Assembly: GCF_004295645.1 (NCBI RefSeq)
Contig: NZ_CP034752.1
Coordinates: 1,364,001-1,428,000 of the forward strand
Reading direction: 5' to 3'
Length of the DNA: 64,000 nucleotides
Source of the DNA: Limnobaculum zhutongyuii
Lineage (GTDB): Bacteria > Pseudomonadota > Gammaproteobacteria > Enterobacterales > Enterobacteriaceae
Each line of letters opens with the position of its first letter. The first letter of the stretch is position 1. Below the pieces are notes generated by a model, which saw only the letters and a list, made by a program, of their open reading frames with translations, had not been told where the DNA came from and did no database searches. A program made the position numbers and the translations under genes. Below, one piece after another: positions 1 to 9,566 of the stretch.

Positions 1-37
1 ATATCATTTTGTCGGGAATTAATCGGCACACATCAGG

Positions 38-1444
38 CTATATTGCATCTTCTGGCAGATTAAGGTCGCGACCCCGAGTTTCCGGCGCAAAAAAGGTTGC
101 AACTAAACCGATACCCGCCATAAACACGAAATAGACCGCAATCGGCCACCAGTGACCGGTATAAGACAGCATGGCCGAAGCCACAAGCGGAGCCGTTCCG
201 CCCGACATAATAGAACCCAGCTCTTTAGCCACCGCCATTTTGGTATAACGATTAGTGACACCAAACAGCTCAACGCCCCATGCCGCCTGTACGCCAAAGA
301 TGCCCAGTGACGCCAGTCCCATACCAACAATGATGGTAATCATCACAATAATCGGTTCGCGGGTTTCCAGCAGCATAAAGGCCGGAAACGCATACAGAAC
401 CAGCAAAATACAAAACCAGCGATAGGTAATTCGACGACCAAACCGATCGGATAGCCACCCGGCCAGTGGAATAATCAAAAAGCCCAGCAATGAAGCGATA
501 AATACTGCCATGGTGGGTACTGACTTATCAACCATCAGAACTTTCGCCACATAGCCAATAATAAAGCCCTGAGCCAGATAGGAAGGTCCATTTTCACCAA
601 TTCGTAAACCAACCATAATCCAGAAGGCTTTGGTACGTTTCCAGAAACTACGGGTATCTTTCTCAGCAACCTGCTGATGCCCTTTCTCCATGGCTAAACG
701 ACGCTGCTCTTCCAGAACCTGTTTTTGACGCTCAAATACCGGTGTTTCACGCATATGGCGACGAATAAACAGCGCAACCGCAGCAATCAAAATACTGGAC
801 AGGAACGGTATACGCCATCCCCACTCCAGCAAGCTCTGCTTATCCATCTGCAATACAATCAACCATACTAAAGACGCCAGTAAAGTACCGCTGTTAGAGC
901 CCAGAGCAATGATTGATGATACCAGACCACGTTTCTCAGCCGGAGCATACTCTCCCAACATCACGGCACCACCGGAAAGTTCTGCACCAGCCCCCAGCCC
1001 TTGCATAAAACGCAGAAAGGCTAAGCAACCCGGAGCCCACAAACCGATAGTGGCATAACTGGGTATCAGGCCAATTAGGGTGGTTGAAGCCCCCATCAGC
1101 GTGATAGTAATCACCATCACTAACTTACGTCCTTTACGATCCCCCAACCAGCCAAACAACAACGCACCAATAGGTCGGGCAATAAAGCCCACCGAATAGG
1201 TAGCAAAGCTGGAGATTAGCGCCACAACCGGAGTAGCATTTGGGAAGAAGACATCACCAAAAATGATACCTGCCGCCAGCCCGTACAGTGCGAAATCGGC
1301 ATATTCCATGGTGGTTCCTAACCAGCATGAAAACGTCGCCCGCCAGAAATCTTTACGCCCTTCCTGCGTTGTCAGCCTCTCATCGGCCGCCGTCATCTCT
1401 GACGAAGCCTGAGGTAATGACTCAGAGCTATTTATTATTGTCAT
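38..1444 (-). CDS. MHS-family major facilitator transporter (metabolite:H+ symporter)
   Basis: The 468-residue protein is an inner-membrane symporter with about 12 hydrophobic segments. An acidic and polar N-terminus of about 35 residues precedes the first helix, which carries the MHS-type motif GTTMEYADFALYG near residues 44-56. The MFS loop 2-3 signature GDRKGRK follows near residue 101, and a second copy, SDRFGRR, lies in the second half. Known family members (ShiA, ProP, KgtP, YhjE) carry shikimate, betaine, oxoglutarate or similar acids; the substrate cannot be read here. The ATG is preceded by a GGGGAT ribosome site. The gene stands alone, with a tandem repeat operator candidate 125-163 bp upstream. 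Confidence 0.85.
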   Translation of the reverse strand: MTIINSSESLPQASSEMTAADERLTTQEGRKDFWRATFSCWLGTTMEYADFALYGLAAGIIFGDVFFPNATPVVALISSFATYSVGFIARPIGALLFGWLGDRKGRKLVMVITITLMGASTTLIGLIPSYATIGLWAPGCLAFLRFMQGLGAGAELSGGAVMLGEYAPAEKRGLVSSIIALGSNSGTLLASLVWLIVLQMDKQSLLEWGWRIPFLSSILIAAVALFIRRHMRETPVFERQKQVLEEQRRLAMEKGHQQVAEKDTRSFWKRTKAFWIMVGLRIGENGPSYLAQGFIIGYVAKVLMVDKSVPTMAVFIASLLGFLIIPLAGWLSDRFGRRITYRWFCILLVLYAFPAFMLLETREPIIVMITIIVGMGLASLGIFGVQAAWGVELFGVTNRYTKMAVAKELGSIMSGGTAPLVASAMLSYTGHWWPIAVYFVFMAGIGLVATFFAPETRGRDLNLPEDAI

Positions 1445-1568
1445 TCGTTATCCCCTGTGTAATACAGATTAACAGCCGGAATCCGGCGTGCTGCTTGCCC
1501 ATATAACTAACGATTTGACCAATCCTATTACTAAGGATACTCAATCATTTCGTTATGCTGCAAAGTTT

Positions 1569-1607
1569 ATCTACCCGCGTAGATAGATCAAATCTACTCG
1601 CGTAGAT
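1569..1607. promoter_or_regulatory. Tandem 16-bp near-palindromic operator pair
   Basis: Two copies of ATCTACYCGCGTAGAT occur at 1569-1584 and 1592-1607, starting 23 bp apart and differing only at the Y position. Each is a near-perfect palindrome, as expected for a dimeric repressor or activator. They lie in the 235-bp gap upstream of the minus-strand transporter gene and are the only evident candidate control sites for it. The cognate regulator is unknown and is not obviously encoded next door. Confidence 0.6.
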
Positions 1608-1679
1608 TTTGACATTGTTCACAAAACGCGTTGTTTTTACCTGATTAATGTGACAAAAAAATAAATGGATAAAAAAAAA

Positions 1680-2147
1680 TTACAACCAACGCCGCACACG
1701 TTGGCAATAACGCTGATAGTTTTCACCAAAAATCTCAGACAGAGCCCTTTCTTCCGGGATAATTTGAAAACGAGTGATAAACGCAATAAACAACACAACC
1801 CCCACCAATCCGAGCAGATTTCCCAACCAGAAACAGATACTCAGCAGCAATAAAGCCAATGCCAGATACATCGGATTACGAGAAAAAGCATACAGTCCAG
1901 TATCAACCAGAGTAGTGGCCGAAGTTACATTAATGGGATTTACTGTGGTCTTCTGGCGATAAAACATTGCCAGGCTGGATAATCCAATAATACCGGACGC
2001 CAGAAAGCAGAAGCCGGACAACACCAGCATCAGAGCAGATTCCATTCTGAATGACGGAAAGCACCCGTTAATTAAGCCAATAATCAGCAGAGAAATAACA
2101 AAGATAATCGGTGGAGGAAAACGCAATTCCAGTGCTGAATATTTCAT
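1680..2147 (-). CDS. Isoprenylcysteine carboxyl methyltransferase-like membrane protein
   Basis: The product is a 155-residue membrane protein of the ICMT/PEMT methyltransferase family, with four or five hydrophobic segments. The family's cofactor-binding end is visible: GLYAFSRNPMY in the middle, then an EE pair and a FGENYQRYCQRVRRW tail. The real substrate of bacterial members is mostly unknown. The ATG at 2147 was chosen because it follows an AAGGGTG ribosome site and starts the hydrophobic domain; a longer in-frame reading runs back into menF. It starts 12 bp after the menF stop and is probably co-transcribed with it. Confidence 0.75.
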   Translation of the reverse strand: MKYSALELRFPPPIIFVISLLIIGLINGCFPSFRMESALMLVLSGFCFLASGIIGLSSLAMFYRQKTTVNPINVTSATTLVDTGLYAFSRNPMYLALALLLLSICFWLGNLLGLVGVVLFIAFITRFQIIPEERALSEIFGENYQRYCQRVRRWL

Positions 2148-2158
2148 GGCTTCACCCT

Positions 2159-3472
2159 TTATTCTTCCAGCAGCGTTCTCAATCCCGCCGCTTTGTTCTC
2201 TATCTCCAGCCACTCCTGCTCGGGGTCAGAACCCGCGACAATACCGGCTCCGGCATACAGATGGATATTACGACCTTCCACCAAAGCAGAACGCAGAGAA
2301 ACAGCGAACTCGGTTTGGTTTAAAGAGATATACCCGGCAGAACCGGCGTACCAGTCACGAGTAAAGGGTTCATGTTGCAAAATAAACTGACGGGCAGGTT
2401 CACGAGGAAGCCCGGCTACTGCCGCCGTTGGCTGTAGCCGTTGCAGACTGTCTGCATCATTAGCCACCGCCAGCTCCGCATGAATACAACGACGCAGATG
2501 CTGCACCTTACGTAAGCGAACAATCTCCGCAGGCAGAACGTCAATGGCCAGAATACCGCCTTGCAACCGCTGGCAAATATCATCAACTACCAACAGGTTT
2601 TCATGCTGATTCTTTTTATCCTGCATTAACCAGTCACCCAGTTGTTTAGCCTGTTGGTTATCCGATGAACTGGCCACCGTACCCGCCAGCGCTTCGGTAG
2701 TCAGATGTTGGTCAACCCGCAAAAACAGGCATTCCGGAGACGAACCCAAAAATGCGGTTTTATCATCCATCCGCATCATAAAGTGGAAACAATGGTGATT
2801 AACTTTCTCACTGGCATTAAGAAAAGCTGCCGGATTTAGCGGTTCATTTAGTGATAATGTTGATTTACGCGCCAACACCACTTTTTCAAACTGCCCCTGT
2901 TGAATAGCGGCTAGTGCCTGATTTAACAGATCGCACCACCCCTGCTTTTCTGGCTGATGCTGTACTGAATTGACCGTTACATTAAGTACCGGTAACGGTT
3001 TGGAGGTAGTTAACTGCTCAATGCTTTTCAGTGCAATAGCCACATCGTCAGCCAGCGAGGTCTCACTGTAAAGGTTCACCACCAGCTTACCGCCATCTAT
3101 ATCCCGCAACAGCTCAATACGAGGCAGGAACAATGCACTTTTGGGCGTGTTTAATGACGGCGTTTCTACCTGATCAAAGGTATTCAACCCCCAAATACGC
3201 ATATCGGCGACGTTATTAGAAATCAAAAACTGACGGGCAGAATCCGCATCATTAAAACGGATCACTTCACCACATACCGCCGCCTCTTCTAAATCATCAC
3301 GCTGACGCCAGTAAAACTGTGGGAAAACTGGCTGAGCCGCAAGCCAGCTGAGTAACGAGGTACGTTGCTGAAGCGTGAGGGAAACGGTAATACGCTCCCG
3401 ACTTGGTTCCGGGCGAGCAACTTCTTGCAGGCGCTTATGCAGCTGCGTCACCAGTTCAGATATTTGCTTCAC
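2159..3472 (-). CDS. menF: Isochorismate synthase MenF
   Basis: MenF converts chorismate to isochorismate, the first committed step of menaquinone synthesis, in the cytosol. The 437-residue length matches the family. The C-terminal chorismate-binding domain shows the conserved stretches AFLGSSPECLF, EALAGTV, an RLQPTAAVAGLPR block, and the closing YAGAGIVAGSDPEQEW with the Mg-binding glutamates. The start is a GTG behind a GAGAGG ribosome site. It lies downstream of nuoN as in related enterobacteria, but separated from it by a terminator and a structured repeat, so it is likely its own unit together with the small methyltransferase gene. Confidence 0.93.
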   Translation of the reverse strand: MKQISELVTQLHKRLQEVARPEPSRERITVSLTLQQRTSLLSWLAAQPVFPQFYWRQRDDLEEAAVCGEVIRFNDADSARQFLISNNVADMRIWGLNTFDQVETPSLNTPKSALFLPRIELLRDIDGGKLVVNLYSETSLADDVAIALKSIEQLTTSKPLPVLNVTVNSVQHQPEKQGWCDLLNQALAAIQQGQFEKVVLARKSTLSLNEPLNPAAFLNASEKVNHHCFHFMMRMDDKTAFLGSSPECLFLRVDQHLTTEALAGTVASSSDNQQAKQLGDWLMQDKKNQHENLLVVDDICQRLQGGILAIDVLPAEIVRLRKVQHLRRCIHAELAVANDADSLQRLQPTAAVAGLPREPARQFILQHEPFTRDWYAGSAGYISLNQTEFAVSLRSALVEGRNIHLYAGAGIVAGSDPEQEWLEIENKAAGLRTLLEE

Positions 3473-3585
3473 TACAACCTCTCGGAGATAAAACTTAAAA
3501 CAACGGATTATACGGTGGATTGAATCGAAAATCAGATAAAAAATGTTCCACTATCACTTGGTCTTGAGCTATCAGCAAATTCAAA

Positions 3586-3741
3586 CATCGGGAGAGATTG
3601 CCGTTGGGGTCGACTTGGCGTAAGCCAACGAAGCGCCCCTAGGAAATCTATGCCCGATGCTCGCTAATGCCAAGTACTGATGGTTTTCCGACCGGGCACA
3701 ACGTCAATATACTCTCACAGCCTTTACGGTCGGAATATCCA
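3586..3741 (+). repeat. Structured dispersed element, copy 1
   Basis: This intergenic stretch is closely matched by 28951-29103. It folds into two parts. The first is a long hairpin: CATCGGG (3586-3592) pairs with CCCGATG (3653-3659), AGATT with AATCT, GGGG with CCCC, and TTGGC-GTAA-GCCAA forms the tip with a GNRA-type tetraloop. The second is TTCCGACCG (3686-3694) pairing with CGGTCGGAA (3727-3735). Base changes between the copies preserve the pairing. It lies between the nuo terminator and menF. It could be a mobile intergenic repeat or an RNA; the sequence does not decide which, and the strand is assigned by convention only. Confidence 0.8.
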
Positions 3742-3764
3742 CTGAAACTGATACCTATAAATGA

Positions 3765-3793
3765 AAAATACCGGCCAAAATCGCCGGTATTTT
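3765..3793 (-). terminator. Rho-independent terminator of the nuo operon
   Basis: AAAATACCGGC (3765-3775) pairs perfectly with GCCGGTATTTT (3783-3793) around a 7-nt loop. With A tracts on one side and T tracts on the other it can act in both directions; it lies 18 bp past the nuoN stop. Confidence 0.85.
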
Positions 3794-3810
3794 CTCAAAA
3801 CAACAAACTA

Positions 3811-5268
3811 TTACATCATCGGAAATGCATACCGTGCCAGCTTAATCAGTGGCTCCGGATACAGACCGAAGAACAGCACCGATAATGCCGACAGCAGAAC
3901 CACCACACCACCGGCGGTTAACGCCCAGTTGCTTGGCGTATCACGCTGACGCTCTTGCGGCGCTTCCAGATACAGGCTGACCATGGTACGCAGATAGTAG
4001 TAAAGACCAATCGCACTACCTACCACTACCGTAACGGTTAACCACCACAGGTCAGCGCTCACACCGATTGCGATAACATAGAACTTACCAATAAAGCCCA
4101 ATGTCATCGGCACACCGGCCAGAGACAGCATCATCACGGTTAACACCGCAGACAGAATTGGCTTATGCCAGAACAGACCGCGATAAGCATATAAAGACTC
4201 AGCATCCGGGCCGGTATACGGGCTGGACATCAGACTGACCACACCGAACGCACCCAGGCTGGCAAACAGATAACCGGCCAGATAGACGTTGATGGTTTCA
4301 ATTGATAACTGATGACCCTGAACCGCAATCAGCGCTACCAGCAGGTAACCCAAATGAGCGATAGAAGAGTAACCCAGCATCCGCTTAATGTTGCTTTGGG
4401 TCAGTGCCAGAATGTTACCAAACAGAATGGAACAGAAGGCAATAATCGCCAATACGGTACGAACCGACTCACCATCAGCCACCGGCGCATACATAAACAT
4501 CCGCACCAGTGCACCGAAGATAGCAATCTTACTGGCGGTAGCCAAAAAGGTTGATACCGGAGCCGGAGCACCCTGATAAACGTCCGGCGTCCAGAGTTGG
4601 AACGGCACCAGCGACAGCTTAAAGCCAAAACCAACCAGCATCATACCCAGACCAACAATCAACAACGGTTGATGCAGCACTTTATCACTCATGCTGTGAC
4701 CGAGATCGGCGAAGGACAAGCCACCGGTTCCCGCATACAGCAGCGCCATACCAAACAGTAAGAATGAAGAGGCTGCAGCAGACAACACCATATATTTAAT
4801 GGACGCTTCCAGTGAACGGCGCTGGCGATAGGCATAACCCACCAGACCAAACAGCGGCAGTGAAAGCAGTTCAATACCAATAAACAGCGATGCCAGATGG
4901 TTAGCACCAGCCAATACCACCCCACCCAATGCAGCGATCAGCACCAGCAGATAAAACTCTTCTTTATTATCCGGGTAGCCACTCAGCCATGGGTAAGCAA
5001 AGGTACAGGTTGCCAGACTAGCCAGCAGCACCAGTGCGGTGAAAAAGATTGAGAATCCATCGATTCGTAACAGCGGGGTCACATCCGTTGCCGGTTGCTG
5101 TGCAACAATAAACAGCGAAAGCAGCGCAACGTTAAGGCCAATAACCGTAATCGTTGCATTAAGGAAGTGATCGCGTCGCCACGCAATGGACAGCATCACA
5201 ACCACCACGGTCAATCCAACGATTAACAGCGGTAATAGAGAAAGCATATGTTGTGCAGTTAGTGTCAT
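3811..5268 (-). CDS. nuoN: NADH-quinone oxidoreductase subunit N
   Basis: NuoN is one of the three antiporter-like proton-pumping subunits of the membrane arm of complex I. The 485-residue protein has about 14 hydrophobic helices and the family stretches KYMVLSAAASSFLLFG and KRMLGYSSIAHLGY, with the conserved lysines and glutamates used in proton transfer. It is the last gene of the nuo operon, 6 bp after nuoM and directly before the operon terminator. Confidence 0.97.
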   Translation of the reverse strand: MTLTAQHMLSLLPLLIVGLTVVVVMLSIAWRRDHFLNATITVIGLNVALLSLFIVAQQPATDVTPLLRIDGFSIFFTALVLLASLATCTFAYPWLSGYPDNKEEFYLLVLIAALGGVVLAGANHLASLFIGIELLSLPLFGLVGYAYRQRRSLEASIKYMVLSAAASSFLLFGMALLYAGTGGLSFADLGHSMSDKVLHQPLLIVGLGMMLVGFGFKLSLVPFQLWTPDVYQGAPAPVSTFLATASKIAIFGALVRMFMYAPVADGESVRTVLAIIAFCSILFGNILALTQSNIKRMLGYSSIAHLGYLLVALIAVQGHQLSIETINVYLAGYLFASLGAFGVVSLMSSPYTGPDAESLYAYRGLFWHKPILSAVLTVMMLSLAGVPMTLGFIGKFYVIAIGVSADLWWLTVTVVVGSAIGLYYYLRTMVSLYLEAPQERQRDTPSNWALTAGGVVVLLSALSVLFFGLYPEPLIKLARYAFPMM

Positions 5269-5274
5269 GGCGAT

Positions 5275-6807
5275 TTACTTTCCTATAGACATGTCTGGAG
5301 ATACGGAAGCCGCAGCGTTATACCATTGAGAAATGGTGCTCACCGCAGAGTGTGACGTATCCAGAACCGGCTGAGGGTAAACGCCTAACAGTACCAGCAA
5401 CACCACCAGTAACAGCACCATGGACAGCTCACGCACGTTCATGCCTGCAATTGGTTTATCAGATTTTGGTGCACCGTAATAAGCACGTTGCATCATAACC
5501 AGTGAGTAAACTGATGCGAATACCAAACCAAACGTTGCCACCACGGTAATAACCGGAACTACCGGATAGCTTCCAAACAGAATCATAAATTCACCAACGA
5601 AGTTACCGGTTCCCGGCATACCTAACGTCGCTACGGCAAAGAACAGCGACAGCGCTGGTAAATAACGAATACGCTTCCACAGACCACCCATTTCACGCAT
5701 ATCGCGCGTATGCAGGCGCTCATACAGTTGACCACTGATGATAAACAGACCGGCAGCCGACAGACCGTGAGCAATCATCTGCACCACCGCACCCTGATAA
5801 GCCAATACGCTGCCGCTATAGATAGCGATCATCACAAAGCCCATATGGGAAATACTGGTGTAAGCGATTAAACGTTTAATATCGGTCTGAACAAACGCCA
5901 TCCATGCACCGTAGAAGATCCCCAACACACCCAGCCACATAGCGATTGGCGCAAATGCATGAGACGCTTCCGGGAAGAACGGCAGACTGAAACGCAGTAA
6001 ACCATAAGCAGCGGTCTTCAACAGCAGACCGGCAAGGTCAACAGAACCTGCGGTTGGTGCCTGACTGTGAGCATCCGGCAACCAGCCGTGCAGTGGCACT
6101 ACCGGCATTTTCATCGCAAAGGCGATAAAGAAGCCCAGCATCAGCAGGAACTGCACTTCGTAAGACATTGGCGTATTCAGCAAGTCTTCATAGTTGAAGG
6201 TCATCACACCGGTGGCTTTGAAGTGAACAAACACCAGACCAACGATGGCAATCAACATGAACAGGCTGCTGGCCTGCGCATAAATAAAGAATTTAGTCGC
6301 TGCGCTAATGCGGGTTTTACCGTCAGATCCTTTATGCCCCCAGAGAGCAATCAGGAAGTACATCGGAACCAGCATAATCTCCCAGAAGAAGAAGAACAGG
6401 AACATATCGACCGCCAGGAACACCCCCATCACCCCGCCAAGAATCCACAGCAGGTTTAAATGGAAGAAACCCTGTGAGCGTTGACCTTCTGTCCATGAAC
6501 AGAGAATAGCCAGCAGCCCCAGAAAAGCCGTCAATACAACCATCAGCAGTGACAGACCATCTAATGCCAGATGGATCTGAATGCCAAGGCTTGGAATCCA
6601 GTCTACGCGGAATGGTTCAGCCAGCCACATGTTCTGCGGAGAAGTGACGGTAAAACCGCTCTCCATCCACAGATACAGGGAGAGAACCAGCGTTAACCCC
6701 ATCGATATCAGCGCAACATAACGAGGCACTTGTTTACCTAAGCGCTCGCTCGGCCAGCAAAGGAAGCCGCCGATAAAGGGTAAAAGTATTAGCCAAGGTA
6801 GTAGCAT
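5275..6807 (-). CDS. nuoM: NADH-quinone oxidoreductase subunit M
   Basis: NuoM is an antiporter-like proton-pumping subunit of complex I, homologous to Mrp antiporters. The 510-residue length is standard. Visible hallmarks are the FFFWEIMLVPMYFLI segment with the essential glutamate, PLHGWLPDAHSQAPTAGSV, and the DIKRLIAYTSISHMGF helix. It lies between nuoL and nuoN in the usual order, with a 74-bp gap to nuoL. Confidence 0.97.
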   Translation of the reverse strand: MLLPWLILLPFIGGFLCWPSERLGKQVPRYVALISMGLTLVLSLYLWMESGFTVTSPQNMWLAEPFRVDWIPSLGIQIHLALDGLSLLMVVLTAFLGLLAILCSWTEGQRSQGFFHLNLLWILGGVMGVFLAVDMFLFFFFWEIMLVPMYFLIALWGHKGSDGKTRISAATKFFIYAQASSLFMLIAIVGLVFVHFKATGVMTFNYEDLLNTPMSYEVQFLLMLGFFIAFAMKMPVVPLHGWLPDAHSQAPTAGSVDLAGLLLKTAAYGLLRFSLPFFPEASHAFAPIAMWLGVLGIFYGAWMAFVQTDIKRLIAYTSISHMGFVMIAIYSGSVLAYQGAVVQMIAHGLSAAGLFIISGQLYERLHTRDMREMGGLWKRIRYLPALSLFFAVATLGMPGTGNFVGEFMILFGSYPVVPVITVVATFGLVFASVYSLVMMQRAYYGAPKSDKPIAGMNVRELSMVLLLVVLLVLLGVYPQPVLDTSHSAVSTISQWYNAAASVSPDMSIGK

Positions 6808-6881
6808 GGCGTTTTATGTCCTTTATTTGAATAAGCTTTATTTGAAAAACTACAAAATTTTTCTTTTGTTAAGTTATTCAG

Positions 6882-8729
6882 TTAAACCCACAATAACAGA
6901 GCCAATACGACCACTGCACCCAAAGCCATTGACGCGGCGTACCAGCGCAACAGACCATTTTCACTGACTACCATCGTACGGTTACATAAGCGGACAAACA
7001 TCGCCGTCAGGTTCATCAGAGAGTTCAGTGGATCACGCTGTAACAACTTCGCCACTGCCAGATAAGGTTTAACAAACACCTTGTCATACAGCCAGTCGAA
7101 GCCCCACGCGTTATACCACCAGGTAGAGAGCAGTTTGCCCGGTCCGCTTTGTGCAATGCTGGTAACCAGTTGACGTTTGCCAAGGTACAGCACCGCCGCC
7201 AGTAAGATACCAACAATCGCCACACCACCGGAGATCATCTCTAACATCAGTTTGCCTTCTTCCGGCCATTCGCGAACCGGTAACACACCGTCCAGCGGCA
7301 GCGCCAGGAAAGCACCCACAGCGGTTGATAACACCAGCAGCACCACCAGCGGTAAAGTATGGGAAATCCCACCAACTGAATGCGCTTCGGTTTTCTCTTC
7401 ACCGTGGAACACAATAAAGATCATGCGGAAGGTATACAGCGAGGTCAGGAATGCCCCGACTAAACCTGCCAGCATTAAGTTAAAGTGGCCTGATGCATAG
7501 GCTTCAAACAGGATCTTATCCTTACTAAAGAAGCCGGAAGTGACCATTGGTAATGCAGACAGCGCGGCACCACCCACCAGGAAGCAAACATACACCAGAG
7601 GGATCTTCTTACGTAATCCACCCATTTTGAAAATGTTTTGCTCATGGTGGCAAGCCAGAATCACCGAGCCGGATGACAGGAATAACAGCGCTTTAAAGAA
7701 AGCGTGAGTCATCAGGTGGAAGATTGCTGCGTCCCATGCCTGTACGCCCAGCGCCAGGAACATGTAACCCAGTTGACTCATGGTTGAGTAGGCCAGAACA
7801 CGTTTAATATCGGTTTGAACCAGTGCTGCAAAACCTGCCAGCAACAATGTCACACCACCGATAACACCCACCAGATTCAGTACCTCTGGCGTCAGCAGGA
7901 ACAGACCGTTAGTACGGGCAATCAGATAGACACCCGCGGTAACCATGGTCGCGGCGTGGATCAGAGCAGAAACCGGTGTTGGGCCCGCCATCGCATCGGC
8001 CAGCCAGGTTTGTAACGGTAACTGTGCTGATTTACCTACTGCACCACCCACTAACATCAGGGTTGCCCAGTTCAGCGCCGTTGAACCTGCGGCAAATTTC
8101 TGCGGAGCCAGTTCCAGCATCTCACGGATGTTCAGCGTACCCAATTCACGGAACAGGATAAACAGACCAATGGCCAGGAACACGTCACCCACGCGGGTCA
8201 CGATAAAGGCTTTCATGGCCGCTGCGCCATTGTTTGGATTGGTATAGTAGAAACCAATTAACAGGTAACTACACAGCCCTACCCCTTCCCAGCCGAGATA
8301 CATCAGCAGTAAGTTGTCGGCCAGTACCAAAACCACCATGCTGGCGATAAACAGGTTGGTATAAGCAAAGAAACGGGAATACCCCTCTTCACCACGCATG
8401 TACCATGAGGCATACAGGTGAATGAAGAAGCCAACGCCTACCACCACTGACAGCATAGTGACCGACAGGCTATCCAGCGTTAACGTCACGCTGATATCGA
8501 AGTTATCCACTTTCATCCAGGTCCAGAGTACCTGTTGAGATACTTCTGCCGGATTGCCCTGAGAGACAAAGCTATAAACTATCCACGCCGTAACCAGAGC
8601 TGCCAGACCGATAGAACCCACACCCACCGTAGCAGAGGTGTTCTCAGACCAGCGACCGCGGGAGAATGCCAGCAGCAAAAAGCCCAGCAGCGGTAGCAAA
8701 ATTGTTAGATATAGTAGGTTCTGGTTCAT
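6882..8729 (-). CDS. nuoL: NADH-quinone oxidoreductase subunit L
   Basis: NuoL is the distal antiporter-like subunit of complex I, with a long lateral helix at its C-terminus that braces the membrane arm. At 615 residues it matches the family. It shows LLMYLGWEGVGLCSYLLIGF, LPLQTWLADAMAGPTPVSAL and DIKRVLAYSTMSQLGYMF. The ATG overlaps the nuoK stop by 4 bp, so translation is coupled. Confidence 0.97.
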   Translation of the reverse strand: MNQNLLYLTILLPLLGFLLLAFSRGRWSENTSATVGVGSIGLAALVTAWIVYSFVSQGNPAEVSQQVLWTWMKVDNFDISVTLTLDSLSVTMLSVVVGVGFFIHLYASWYMRGEEGYSRFFAYTNLFIASMVVLVLADNLLLMYLGWEGVGLCSYLLIGFYYTNPNNGAAAMKAFIVTRVGDVFLAIGLFILFRELGTLNIREMLELAPQKFAAGSTALNWATLMLVGGAVGKSAQLPLQTWLADAMAGPTPVSALIHAATMVTAGVYLIARTNGLFLLTPEVLNLVGVIGGVTLLLAGFAALVQTDIKRVLAYSTMSQLGYMFLALGVQAWDAAIFHLMTHAFFKALLFLSSGSVILACHHEQNIFKMGGLRKKIPLVYVCFLVGGAALSALPMVTSGFFSKDKILFEAYASGHFNLMLAGLVGAFLTSLYTFRMIFIVFHGEEKTEAHSVGGISHTLPLVVLLVLSTAVGAFLALPLDGVLPVREWPEEGKLMLEMISGGVAIVGILLAAVLYLGKRQLVTSIAQSGPGKLLSTWWYNAWGFDWLYDKVFVKPYLAVAKLLQRDPLNSLMNLTAMFVRLCNRTMVVSENGLLRWYAASMALGAVVVLALLLWV

Positions 8730-9028
8730 CCGCGCATCTCACTGACAGAGTCGACATTCAGGGTTTGACGACGACGATGAAGCTGTAATAACAGCGCCAG
8801 ACCAATACTGGCCTCTGCCGCTGCAAGGCTAATCACCAGAATGTACATCACCTGTCCATCCGGCTGTTGCCAAAAGCTACCCGCCACTACAAACGCCAAC
8901 GCTACGGCGTTGATCATGATTTCCAGGCTGATCAGCATGAATAACAAATTACGACGGATCAGCAGCCCGGCCAGACCCAGCGCGAACAGAATCGCCGCCA
9001 GTATCAGACCATGTTCCAATGGGATCAT
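8726..9028 (-). CDS. nuoK: NADH-quinone oxidoreductase subunit K
   Basis: This 100-residue, three-helix subunit belongs to the complex I membrane arm (ND4L homologue). Two buried glutamates in helices 2 and 3 form part of the proton path; they are visible in LISLEIMINA and AAAEASIGLALL. Four-base overlaps join it to nuoJ upstream and nuoL downstream. Confidence 0.96.
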   Translation of the reverse strand: MIPLEHGLILAAILFALGLAGLLIRRNLLFMLISLEIMINAVALAFVVAGSFWQQPDGQVMYILVISLAAAEASIGLALLLQLHRRRQTLNVDSVSEMRG

Positions 9029-9555
9029 GCTTGTTCCTCCGTTTTGTTAATCGACGCTTCAGCACTCTTGTTCTCACGACCTAAGTGGTAAGCAACAACA
9101 AGACCTGCTAACAGCAGCATAGAAGCCAGTTCAACGGCAAGAACGTAAGGACCGAACAGGCTCACACCTACTCGTTTCGCGTCTACCATATCCCCATAAA
9201 TAGGTTGACCCGCTGCGCTATAGATACCAATGCACAGGATCACTAACAGCACCAGACACAGTGCCGCAGGGCCAAGCCATACGCCAGGTTTCAGCCATTC
9301 ACGCTCCTGATGGGTGACTGAATCACCAAGATTCAGCATCATCACCACGAACACGAACAGCACCATAATGGCCCCGGCGTAAACGATAATTTCAAGCGCA
9401 CCGGCAAAGTAGGCTCCCAGCGAGAAAAACACGCAGGAAATAGCCAGCAGCGAGACGATTAAAAACAGCAGCGCATGCACCGGATTGGTATGTGTAATCA
9501 CCCTTAGCGTTGCCAGAACGGCAATGGCCGCTGAAATATAAAATGCAACTTCCAC
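9025..9555 (-). CDS. nuoJ: NADH-quinone oxidoreductase subunit J
   Basis: NuoJ is the ND6 homologue of the complex I membrane arm, 176 residues with five hydrophobic segments. The flexible third helix shows the conserved EIIVYAGAIMVLFVFVVMML stretch, which contains the pi-bulge region important for coupling. The C-terminal tail is charged (ENKSAEASINKTEEQA). It follows nuoI by 11 bp. Confidence 0.96.
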   Translation of the reverse strand: MEVAFYISAAIAVLATLRVITHTNPVHALLFLIVSLLAISCVFFSLGAYFAGALEIIVYAGAIMVLFVFVVMMLNLGDSVTHQEREWLKPGVWLGPAALCLVLLVILCIGIYSAAGQPIYGDMVDAKRVGVSLFGPYVLAVELASMLLLAGLVVAYHLGRENKSAEASINKTEEQA

Positions 9556-9566
9556 GTTCCGCTCCT

